A stretch of 10,633 bases of DNA, taken from assembly GCA_027066725.1 (NCBI GenBank), contig JAMONC010000178.1, positions 1 through 10,633 of the forward strand, in the 5' to 3' direction. The DNA is from Desulfobacterales bacterium. GTDB lineage: Bacteria > Desulfobacterota > Dissulfuribacteria > Dissulfuribacterales > JAMONC01. Position 1 is the stretch's first letter, and the number at the start of each line of letters is the position of its first letter. The position numbers and the translations under genes are program-made. Shown here piece after piece: positions 1 through 6,460 of this stretch. Under the pieces are notes generated by a model that was given only the letters and a program-made list of their open reading frames with translations, searched no databases and was not told the DNA's origin.

Positions 1-1374
1 TTAGCCAAAAAACGGCAGGCATATGTTTTAGAAAGAATGGTAGAAGAAGGCTATATCACTAAAAAACAAGCACAAGAAGCTTATGACGAACCTCTTCATC
101 TTAAAAGAGAAAAATTACATCCCCCTCCAGGAACTGGATATTTCTTTTCTGCTTTAATGCAGGATTTGACCCAGAGATATGGGCTAGAAAGATTAAGAAC
201 TGATGGACTGACCATTATCACAACACTCAATCCAAAATGGCAAAAGATAGCTGCTAAAGAACTAAAAAGAGGTATAAGGGCTGTTCTCAGAAGACATCCA
301 GATGATAAGGATATGAAAAAGAGTATCCAAGGTGCAATAGTTGTTATGGATGCTAAAACTGGTGCAGTTAGGGCACTAATTGGAGGTAAAGATTATAATA
401 AAACACAATTTAATAGAGCAATACAAGCAAGAAGGCAACCGGGATCATCCTTTAAACCCATAGTTTATGCTGCTGCAATCTCTAAAGGAGTTATAAAACC
501 AAATAGTTTAATAGTAGATGATCCCATATCTTTACCAGGAGCAAATCCTGATCAACCATGGAGACCAGAAAACTTTGAGGGATTTTTTCATGGGCCAGTA
601 ACTGTAAGAACAGGCCTTATACATTCAATAAATATTATTGCAATAAAAATAGCATTACTTGCAGGACTTAATCCTATAATAAACCTAGCACACAATTTAG
701 GTATAACTGTCCCGCTAGCACATAATTATTCAATCGCTCTAGGCTCATCAGGAATACCTCTTATTCAAATGGTGCAGGCATATTCAGTCTTTCCAAATGA
801 AGGAAAAGTCGTCAGACCGCAATTTATAGAAAAGATTATAGATCGAGATGGAAATGTATTAGAAGAACTTACTCCCCAAACACAACAAGTATTAGATCCA
901 GTAACTGCTTACGAAATGGTTGATCTGTTAAAAGGAGTAATACAAGACGGCACTGGTAGGTTTGCCAAAAGGCTTAATAGACCAGCAGGAGGCAAAACAG
1001 GCACTACAGATTGGTGTAGAGATGCATGGTTCATTGGATTTACTCCTGATATCATAACTGGTGTGTGGATTGGTAGGGAAGATAACCAACCATTAGGTAA
1101 ACGAGAAACTGGAGGAAGGGTTGCTTGTCCTGTATGGACATGGTTTATGGAAAGAGCATTAAAAAATATGCCAGTTCACCGTTTTTCAATTCCGGAAGGT
1201 ATAGCATTTGCGCCTGTTGATCAAAAAACAGGACTTATCTCCTTACCAAATAAAAATGGGATTGTATGGCAGGCATTAAGGGTATGTAATTTACCCCCCC
1301 TTACTCCACCTCCGCAGAGCTCAAGCCTGCCATCTTGGATACATATACCAGGACTCCCTTGGTTTAACGAGTAG
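1..1374 (+). CDS. mrcA: Penicillin-binding protein 1A, C-terminal part (5' end outside window)
   Basis: Class A PBP: a membrane-anchored periplasmic enzyme that polymerises glycan strands (GT51 domain) and cross-links the stem peptides (transpeptidase domain). The frame is open from base 1, before the first internal ATG at 37, and begins with the PBP1A-typical YVLERM and GYIT stretch, so the gene is cut by the window edge. 457 residues are visible, about the C-terminal half of a usual PBP1A of roughly 800; the glycosyltransferase domain lies off the left edge. The transpeptidase motifs are complete: SSFK with nucleophile Ser149 of the visible fragment (codon 445-447) and Lys152, SIN at 209-211 (codon 625), and KTGTT from Lys332 (codon 994). 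The protein ends in a short Pro/Ser-rich tail. Its last 11 bases overlap the 3' end of the opposite-strand CBS-ACT gene. No terminator is visible. PBP1A is clear; the symbol follows E. coli usage. Confidence 0.95.
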   Translation, partial: LAKKRQAYVLERMVEEGYITKKQAQEAYDEPLHLKREKLHPPPGTGYFFSALMQDLTQRYGLERLRTDGLTIITTLNPKWQKIAAKELKRGIRAVLRRHPDDKDMKKSIQGAIVVMDAKTGAVRALIGGKDYNKTQFNRAIQARRQPGSSFKPIVYAAAISKGVIKPNSLIVDDPISLPGANPDQPWRPENFEGFFHGPVTVRTGLIHSINIIAIKIALLAGLNPIINLAHNLGITVPLAHNYSIALGSSGIPLIQMVQAYSVFPNEGKVVRPQFIEKIIDRDGNVLEELTPQTQQVLDPVTAYEMVDLLKGVIQDGTGRFAKRLNRPAGGKTGTTDWCRDAWFIGFTPDIITGVWIGREDNQPLGKRETGGRVACPVWTWFMERALKNMPVHRFSIPEGIAFAPVDQKTGLISLPNKNGIVWQALRVCNLPPLTPPPQSSSLPSWIHIPGLPWFNE

Positions 1375-2056
1375 AAGAAGGTTTTCGTGGAATATCTTTT
1401 AGGTCCTCTCTTAATACATAAAGAACCTTAAATTCCTTTTTGAGTTCATCAATCATATTATCTAGTTGAGATTGTTCCATATCTTTTATACGTACATATA
1501 CTTCTCTTCTACCAGGACCAACATGATCTTGACAGGTGAGGACGCTTACCATCCTAGCACCTAACTGTGACAATTGAGATAATAAATTGGTTAAGTAACC
1601 AGGTTTATCTTCGAGGTCAAAAGCTAATTGTATGGGGCCTCTATAAATACCTGTTATACTAATCATTACCTTAAATATATCCGTCTGAGTAACAAGACCA
1701 ATAACATGATTTTCATCATCAACTACAGGCATACCAGATATTCTATTTTCGAGCATAATAACAGCAGCCTTTTCAACAGAATCATTCTCTTTCAATGTAA
1801 GAGGATTAGGAGTCATAATATCTTTTACCTTTATTTCTGATAAAAGATAATAAAGTTCATGAACATCCAAGGAAGTAGCTTTTGAAGGAGCAGCTTCTTT
1901 TATATCCCTATCACTTACAATTCCTACTAATTTATTCCTTCTGACCACAGGAACCCGTCTAATTTTATGCTCTTTTAATAACTGTGTAACCTTCATTATA
2001 GAAGTTTCTTCATCTACAGTTATTGGGTCTGTGGCCATCCATTCTTTAACTAACAT
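1364..2056 (-). CDS. CBS-CBS-ACT domain protein (AcuB-like)
   Basis: A 230-aa probably cytoplasmic protein with two CBS motifs, which usually bind adenine nucleotides in a Bateman module, followed by an ACT domain, a small-ligand (often amino acid) sensor. CBS1 spans about residues 1-57 and ends in GIVSDRDI (45-52). CBS2 spans about 76-132, with MTPNPLTL near its start and GLVTQTDI at 120-127. The ACT domain spans about 140-215 and contains the typical DKPGYLTNLLSQL stretch. There is no catalytic domain, so a regulatory or sensory role is inferred; the target is unknown. The layout resembles AcuB-type proteins, but no acetoin genes are nearby. The ATG at 2056 is well supported: GGAGG at 2064-2068 lies 7 nt upstream. 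It is monocistronic in this window and convergent with the PBP gene, overlapping it by 11 bp. Confidence 0.9.
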   Translation of the reverse strand: MLVKEWMATDPITVDEETSIMKVTQLLKEHKIRRVPVVRRNKLVGIVSDRDIKEAAPSKATSLDVHELYYLLSEIKVKDIMTPNPLTLKENDSVEKAAVIMLENRISGMPVVDDENHVIGLVTQTDIFKVMISITGIYRGPIQLAFDLEDKPGYLTNLLSQLSQLGARMVSVLTCQDHVGPGRREVYVRIKDMEQSQLDNMIDELKKEFKVLYVLREDLKDIPRKPSSTR

Positions 2057-2104
2057 AGAAAATCCTCCAGTAATAATCCTTTTATTGTTTTAATTGCCCC
2101 GCCT

Positions 2105-2133
2105 CATCTACTAGTAAAACCCCTATTTGTCAA
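2105..2133 (-). promoter_or_regulatory. Possible promoter of the CBS-ACT gene
   Basis: Read on the minus strand there is a perfect -35 hexamer TTGACA (2133 to 2128), a 17-nt spacer, then TAGATG (2110 to 2105), a poor -10 matching the consensus at three of six positions. The predicted leader would be about 40 nt and would contain the GGAGG site. The strong -35 and correct spacing argue for it; the weak -10 argues against. Confidence 0.3.
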
Positions 2134-2153
2134 GGATAGATAGTTAGTTATTA

Positions 2154-2162
2154 AGTATAGCA
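2154..2162 (-). promoter_or_regulatory. Possible extended -10 promoter for the CBS-ACT gene
   Basis: On the minus strand TGCTATACT (2162 to 2154) combines the TG extension with a five-of-six -10 hexamer (TATACT). Only a weak -35 (TTAGAA) lies 18 nt upstream, which an extended -10 can tolerate. Start would be near 2147, giving a leader of about 90 nt. It is an alternative or second promoter to the one at 2105-2133. The rest of this 216-bp divergent spacer holds only weak plus-strand -10-like boxes such as GATAAT at 2212-2217. Confidence 0.35.
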
Positions 2163-2272
2163 TAAATCTTTTGAAAATTCTAAATGAGTTTAATAAAAGC
2201 TTATCTATGCCGATAATAAAGACATAACTACTCTAATTTTATAAAAATAATAAAGGGGAGTGACACCTTAAT

Positions 2273-2743
2273 ATGGATGTTAGAATTATAAATCCTTTTC
2301 TTGAAGCAGCTCAAAATGTTATAAATACTATGGCAATGATAGAGACAAAGGTGGGGAAACCCTATATAAAAAAAGATAGTTCCTCTCTTGGAGATGTATC
2401 AGGAATCATCGGGATCACTGGAGATGCAAGCGGATCTTTTTCTATAACTTTTACAGAATCGTGTATAAAGGCTATTGTAAGTAATATGCTAGGTATGAAA
2501 GTAACAGAATTAAATGATGATGTAAAAGATGCTGTTGGAGAGCTTACTAATATGATCTGCGGAGACGCTAGAAGAAGATTAGAAGAGCAAGGGATTAAAC
2601 TTGTAGGAGCAATCCCTACAATTATAGCTGGTAAAGGACACTCCATCACTCATATGGCAAAAGGACCTATCTTAGCTGTACCATTTGAAACACCTAATGG
2701 ACCATTTGTAATAGAATTAGCATTAGATAGTGGTAATAATTAG
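2273..2743 (+). CDS. cheX: CheX-like chemotaxis phosphatase
   Basis: A 156-aa cytoplasmic protein of the CheC/CheX/FliY family. CheX dephosphorylates CheY-P and so helps reset flagellar or other CheY-type signalling. The family signature [DS]-x3-E-x2-N is present as D86, E90 and N93 in the DAVGELTN stretch, which begins the active helix; E90 and N93 are the expected catalytic pair. It is followed by MICGDARRRLEEQG, typical of CheX. There is a single motif copy, as in CheX; CheC carries two. Length matches CheX (about 150 aa). The start lies 12 nt after GGGGAG at 2255-2260, a slightly long spacing. No che or flagellar gene is nearby, so the partner response regulator is encoded elsewhere. Only 13 bp separate its end from the convergent methyltransferase gene, with no visible terminator. 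Confidence 0.85.
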   Translation: MDVRIINPFLEAAQNVINTMAMIETKVGKPYIKKDSSSLGDVSGIIGITGDASGSFSITFTESCIKAIVSNMLGMKVTELNDDVKDAVGELTNMICGDARRRLEEQGIKLVGAIPTIIAGKGHSITHMAKGPILAVPFETPNGPFVIELALDSGNN

Positions 2744-2756
2744 AATTAATTTTTGC

Positions 2757-3584
2757 CTAACTTATATACTTAATATCTTGAAAATCCTGATTTATATTAC
2801 AAAATTGGACTGTTAATGAATTATTAGTCACTGACATATTTTTTATAGTTGCCATTAAAGGCTTATCCAGAGGATTAACGATAGCAGCACTTAATCCTGC
2901 TTTTATAAGCTGACAAATCAATCTTTGATGTATTTTGGTTCTTTGTCCTGGTAGAAATCCAATTGATACATTTGAAATAGCACATATTGTCTTTATTTGT
3001 TCTAGACGGAGTTTAGGTATCCATCTAACAGCTTCTAATACTGGAGTAAAATCTGTATTTGTGCTTGTTAATTCCCAAGCAAAAGGATCTATATGACTAA
3101 TTAATACCGGATCTAAAAAAAGACGCCTTAAAGGAAATTCATTTTCCTCAGCTGTCTCTAAAACCCACTCTGCTAAAAGTAGATATTCATCAAGTCTATA
3201 TGGCTTAAAACCCTTTTTTAACAAAAGTACAACCAAGTTTGCATCAAAACATTTAGCAGCAGACATAGCCCTAGGTAAGATAAAAGGATCACACGTAACA
3301 GCATTTATTGTAGGACGCCCTTTATGAACTTTTAATCCGTCAGGGATATTAACAATGTTTGAAAATAAAAATAAAGGAACATCAACCTCATCTTGAACAG
3401 TTTCCACAACCCATGGTAGTAACTGCGCCACCTTTCTTCCTGGTCCTAAGTTTATATCAAGTGCTTGTGCCCCTGCCTCTACCTGAATCCGCGCTAAACT
3501 TCTTAGAACCTTGTCATCTTTATCTTGAATCGCTCTATAGACTTTAGGATTTAAAATATTTATTTTTTCCCCTATGATTAACAT
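2757..3584 (-). CDS. Pterin-binding methyltransferase, AcsE/MeTr-like
   Basis: A 275-aa protein with the TIM-barrel pterin-binding fold shared by dihydropteroate synthase, the MetH folate domain and AcsE (methyltetrahydrofolate:corrinoid protein methyltransferase of the Wood-Ljungdahl pathway). Visible family marks are IIGEKIN at 3-9, EAGAQALDINLG at 36-47, INAVTCDP at 93-100, FLDP at 156-159 and SNVSIG at 204-209. From what I recall of Moorella MeTr, N94, D158 and N205 correspond to its pterin-site Asn96, Asp160 and Asn199. The expected Asp of the PCCLDS-type strand (MeTr Asp75) appears to be Phe74 in PLFLFS. The strand before it and the C-terminal tail are also less AcsE-like. AGGA at 3592-3595, 7 nt from the ATG, supports the start. 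It is last in the purH-led cluster, 68 bp after pgsA, with a possible own promoter. Folate/corrinoid methyl transfer is the likeliest role; the exact substrate is not settled. Confidence 0.75.
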   Translation of the reverse strand: MLIIGEKINILNPKVYRAIQDKDDKVLRSLARIQVEAGAQALDINLGPGRKVAQLLPWVVETVQDEVDVPLFLFSNIVNIPDGLKVHKGRPTINAVTCDPFILPRAMSAAKCFDANLVVLLLKKGFKPYRLDEYLLLAEWVLETAEENEFPLRRLFLDPVLISHIDPFAWELTSTNTDFTPVLEAVRWIPKLRLEQIKTICAISNVSIGFLPGQRTKIHQRLICQLIKAGLSAAIVNPLDKPLMATIKNMSVTNNSLTVQFCNINQDFQDIKYIS

Positions 3585-3616
3585 AATATTTTCCTAAAAA
3601 ATAAAATCCTTATTTT

Positions 3617-3645
3617 TGTATATCAAATTTTATATTTTGTGTTAA
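3617..3645 (-). promoter_or_regulatory. Possible promoter of the methyltransferase gene
   Basis: On the minus strand TTAACA (3645 to 3640; five of six -35 positions), an exact 17-nt spacer and TATACA (3622 to 3617; four of six -10 positions) lie in the 68-bp gap after pgsA. The leader would be about 25 nt and includes the AGGA site. It could give the methyltransferase expression separate from the upstream genes. The region is very AT-rich, so a chance match is possible. Confidence 0.35.
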
Positions 3646-3652
3646 GAAAAAT

Positions 3653-4687
3653 TTAAAGCTCAACATGGAACAATCTGTGATTTAAATAGATATCTAAAAT
3701 ACCATAAGCTATTATGGTAATAGCTATAAAATATAACATTATCTTTAATGCAAAATATAAATTATTAAAAATAAGATATAATACTAAAAAAAGTAGTATA
3801 CTAAAAGGTAAAATCAACCATCTTTTTATCCAACTCAGATCTATTCCACCTTCATGTAGAGCCCAAAGGTCTAAGCCTTGTACACCAAATTCGATACATA
3901 AAATTAACAAAATAATATTTGAATATTGAGGTATATATTTTAATAATGCTAAAACTCCTAAAGGTAAAGTAATTGAAAGTAACAACTTAAAAAAGGCTAA
4001 ATGACCTTCTTTAATACATAGTGGAAAACTTACACATATATATTGTAGTCCAGAAATTAGAGTAATTAATAAAATAATAATACCATAGATTAAACATGTA
4101 TATTTAATATCAAATAGATATCTAATAAGCATTGATAATAGTACAAAACTTGAAAATATAATTAGTCTTCTATTTAACTGTTTATTTTTTAGATATTTAT
4201 ATAAAATACCAACTAATGACAAAAATAAAAACAGTCCTAAAAAATATTCTAATTCCATTTTGGAAGTAAAAGTAGCAGTAATTAATATTAATCCTCCACC
4301 AACCATCTGAAGTGTTGTTTTAATCTTTGCAAGTTCTGTAACACTTAATACTTTAGTTCCTTCTCCTGTAAAACGTCTTAACTCTGTGACAATAAATTCT
4401 CTTAAGAAAATTAGCCATACAATCCACAGTGGTAATATACCAAGTGTAACTAAAGGTAGAAATAAAACAGCTACAAATATCTTATCTGCTATAGGATCAA
4501 GTAATTTACCGAGTGCTGTAGTTCCATATTTTCTTGCAAGGATACCATCAAAATAATCTGTAAAACCAAGTATAGCTATGATAATTAATGCAACTACTCT
4601 ATGCCAAGTTCCTTGAAATATTAAAAAATATGGAATCGGTAATAGAATAATACGAAGTATTGTTAAATGATTAGCTTTTAGCCTCAT
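3653..4687 (-). CDS. pgsA: CDP-diacylglycerol-glycerol-3-phosphate phosphatidyltransferase (PgsA type) with C-terminal membrane extension
   Basis: An inner-membrane enzyme of the CDP-alcohol phosphatidyltransferase family. PgsA makes phosphatidylglycerophosphate from CDP-diacylglycerol and glycerol-3-phosphate, the committed step to phosphatidylglycerol. The signature DxxDGxxAR-x7-GxxxDxxxD is complete: D44, D47, G48, A51-R52, G60, D64 and D68. The N-terminus (NHLTILRIILLPIPYF) and LREFIVTELRR near 95-105 are PgsA-like. PgsA is usually 180-200 aa; this protein has 344. After about residue 170 comes a strongly hydrophobic region of some 170 aa with perhaps five membrane segments and a polar ALHEGGIDLSW loop, which I do not recognise. 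The reading frame is intact across the junction. No good Shine-Dalgarno precedes the ATG; the 16-bp gap to the upstream gene suggests translational coupling. PgsA identity rests on the N-terminal half; another CDP-alcohol transferase specificity is possible. Confidence 0.85.
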   Translation of the reverse strand: MRLKANHLTILRIILLPIPYFLIFQGTWHRVVALIIIAILGFTDYFDGILARKYGTTALGKLLDPIADKIFVAVLFLPLVTLGILPLWIVWLIFLREFIVTELRRFTGEGTKVLSVTELAKIKTTLQMVGGGLILITATFTSKMELEYFLGLFLFLSLVGILYKYLKNKQLNRRLIIFSSFVLLSMLIRYLFDIKYTCLIYGIIILLITLISGLQYICVSFPLCIKEGHLAFFKLLLSITLPLGVLALLKYIPQYSNIILLILCIEFGVQGLDLWALHEGGIDLSWIKRWLILPFSILLFLVLYLIFNNLYFALKIMLYFIAITIIAYGILDIYLNHRLFHVEL

Positions 4688-4703
4688 AATTTAAAATAAC
4701 ATC

Positions 4704-5234
4704 TTAAGTAGATATTAATTTAATAAAATTACTTACCAATTTATCTCTAGCACTTCTTAACTGTTTAAGTCCTGTCTCAATATTAAAATTTGAGAGATTA
4801 ATCTCTATCTGTAACCATAAAGCATCACAAAAATACCAAGTGCATCTAAAGGGCCTATAAAGTCTTGGAAGATTACAACCTGTATGAGATAAAAACTGAC
4901 AGGAACTGTTTATATCTTTTTTAAAATCATAATTAGGAATATCTATATCAAGAGCCCAAAAAGTTATCATATCCTCTTTATTAGGAAGAGCAAATTTTTG
5001 ACGACAGCAAACAGTACCACAATAAGGACATACTTTTGATGTAAAATACTCTATTACAGGATCAAGCCTTAACATATAAATTTTGTACTTTTCGGCGTAA
5101 TTCTTTATTTCTGGATAGTCAGATACATTAATTTTTTTAAAGAAAGAAATTAGTCCTTTAAATTTCTCTTCATAACGACATTTCTCGGGATCCAGATCTA
5201 TTTCCAGAAACCACAAAGAGTCAGGCCATGGCAT
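4704..5234 (-). CDS. YkgJ-like cysteine-cluster protein
   Basis: A 176-aa protein with a conserved-looking cysteine set: C69-x2-C72-x3-C76-C77, then C112 (SCQFL), C120 (GCNLPR) and RPFRC131-x4-C136. This CxxCxxxCC followed by C..L....C...RP..C pattern resembles the YkgJ family, thought to bind Zn or an Fe-S cluster; its biochemical role is poorly known. The first 60 residues carry acidic and aromatic residues plus a lone C19, and show no known domain. There is no signal peptide or membrane segment, so it is probably cytoplasmic. The start ATG at 5234 lies 6 bp after the hydrolase stop with only a weak GGAT/AAGAG site, suggesting coupled translation. It sits between the hydrolase-like gene and pgsA. 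Metal binding is inferred from the Cys spacing; no function is assigned. Confidence 0.65.
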   Translation of the reverse strand: MPWPDSLWFLEIDLDPEKCRYEEKFKGLISFFKKINVSDYPEIKNYAEKYKIYMLRLDPVIEYFTSKVCPYCGTVCCRQKFALPNKEDMITFWALDIDIPNYDFKKDINSSCQFLSHTGCNLPRLYRPFRCTWYFCDALWLQIEINLSNFNIETGLKQLRSARDKLVSNFIKLIST

Positions 5235-5240
5235 CTCTTT

Positions 5241-6041
5241 TTATCCATCTAACTGCTTTTTAGCTCTCTCTCTTAATCTCTTTTGTCTGCTTGTTAACTT
5301 TTTGGTTCTTATCCCTAGGAGTTTATTAAAGAAATCATTAATTATGTTAAAATAATATCCTTCAGAAAGATAAGCTATTTTATAACGTTCTTCTCCAGGA
5401 ATAATATGAAACTGATTAGATTTAGATCTACTTTCACTAATAACCCATTCAAGCTCTGATGGAGGACAAATAGGATCTCTTGCACAATGAAGAAATAATA
5501 CAGGTTTACTAAATTGTTTAATATTAGGAATAATCCTAAGAGGATCGCTAATATAGTCTTCTTTATCGAGACTTACTTCAAGATATGAAAAATACTGAAA
5601 GGCATCTTTAAAACCACTTTCAAATATTAAAGCCAAGATATCCCCTTGACATCTTACTGCTAAATCTAAAGCTATAACTGCCCCAATGGACCTACCTGCA
5701 ATAATAATTGGCCCAGATATAGAATTTCTCTTTCTATAATTAAAAATATCTCTTAATACATCAGAACAAAAATTCGTTACATTAGCCAAATCTTGAGTGT
5801 CGATGAGCCTTTTCCATGGCTCTACATATGTAAAATTTATCCCTTTTTCAGCAAAGCCTTTTGCTAAAAATTTATCTGTATCTTCTTTAATACACTCTGG
5901 TGCAATATAAATAATATGAGGTTTTTCTTTATCATTAATAAAATGCCTTATAGGAGAACCTGCATCTCCTACCAATGCATCCTTAAAAACCCTTTGTAAG
6001 ACTTTAGGAGTTTCAAATATACTAAAGTTTAATCTTTCCAC
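5241..6041 (-). CDS. Alpha/beta-hydrolase-fold protein, probable loss of catalytic His
   Basis: A 266-aa serine-hydrolase-fold protein. The nucleophile elbow GRSIG puts Ser118 at the turn after the IIIAG strand, and FLHCARDPICPPSE supplies the acid strand with D189 and the typical D-x3-P-P-SE context. The third triad member seems lost: related proteins usually have PGAGHND-like residues before I-x-YL-x4-YF-x2-I-x2-F, and here the matching stretch reads PGEERYKIAYL, with R219 where His is expected. The flanks align well, so a frameshift is unlikely. The C-terminus has a basic tail (KKLTSRQKRLRERAKKQ). The start is GTG at 6041, supported by AGAGG 8 nt upstream, and overlaps the preceding gene by 13 bp. 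No signal peptide is seen. The substrate is unknown; it could be a non-catalytic fold or use another base. Confidence 0.75.
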   Translation of the reverse strand: MERLNFSIFETPKVLQRVFKDALVGDAGSPIRHFINDKEKPHIIYIAPECIKEDTDKFLAKGFAEKGINFTYVEPWKRLIDTQDLANVTNFCSDVLRDIFNYRKRNSISGPIIIAGRSIGAVIALDLAVRCQGDILALIFESGFKDAFQYFSYLEVSLDKEDYISDPLRIIPNIKQFSKPVLFLHCARDPICPPSELEWVISESRSKSNQFHIIPGEERYKIAYLSEGYYFNIINDFFNKLLGIRTKKLTSRQKRLRERAKKQLDG

Positions 6042-6436
6042 CAGTTTCGCCTCTCTTCATATTCTTTAAGTCTTTTTTTAATAGTCAACTTTGCAAAATT
6101 GGGATGCCCCATATATTTAAGCACATGCTCTTTTAATTTCTTACCTAACTCACTTAAAATTTCATCTTTTTCTTTCTCATCAATAAAATTACGCTCTTTT
6201 TTTAATTCAAAATATATTACCTCACCACATGCCTCTATAAACTCTTCATAAGTAACACCTTGTGTTGAGATAGACTCAAAATATGTTCTATCTATCTTTA
6301 TTGGAATCCTTGCTAGGAGACCGACAAACCATCGGTCTCCTGCAACTCTTTTAGAATAATCCAGTAATTCCAATGTCAAACCATTTGGAAGTTTAACTTT
6401 TTCTATAATTTCCCCTTTATGTGGATCAAGAGCCAT
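6029..6436 (-). CDS. Conserved-looking hypothetical protein, 135 aa
   Basis: A soluble, charged 135-aa protein with no signal peptide or membrane segment. The N-terminal half reads like a small beta-rich domain (KLPNGLTLELLDYSKRVAGDRWFVGLL, residues about 15-41), and the C-terminal half is a charged helix-rich segment rich in Lys and Glu (FELKKERNFIDEKEK) ending in RRNWWKD. The combination of LPNGL-x-LE, a D-x-S/R stretch, AGDRW and ERNFI is familiar to me from unannotated proteins of Deltaproteobacteria, but I know no function. GGAGG at 6441-6445 lies 4 nt before the ATG, slightly close but strong. It follows purH by 24 bp and overlaps the hydrolase start by 13 bp, so it is surely co-translated with them. 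Confidence 0.7.
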   Translation of the reverse strand: MALDPHKGEIIEKVKLPNGLTLELLDYSKRVAGDRWFVGLLARIPIKIDRTYFESISTQGVTYEEFIEACGEVIYFELKKERNFIDEKEKDEILSELGKKLKEHVLKYMGHPNFAKLTIKKRLKEYEERRNWWKD

Positions 6437-6460
6437 TTGTCCTCCATATTTATAAAATTA

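Noticed and set aside
1628..1840. Plus-strand open frame opposite the CBS-ACT gene
   Set aside because: It has no RBS or recognisable protein character and lies wholly inside a well-supported gene on the other strand. The same applies to the opposite-strand frames inside cheX, pgsA, purH and the kinase gene.
2362..2649. 95-aa minus-strand frame inside cheX
   Set aside because: It mirrors the coding pattern of cheX and has no RBS; cheX has an intact catalytic motif.
3653..4687. Seven instead of eight residues between AR and G in the PgsA signature as a defect
   Set aside because: As I recall the family signature allows seven or eight residues at this point, and all catalytic Asp are present.
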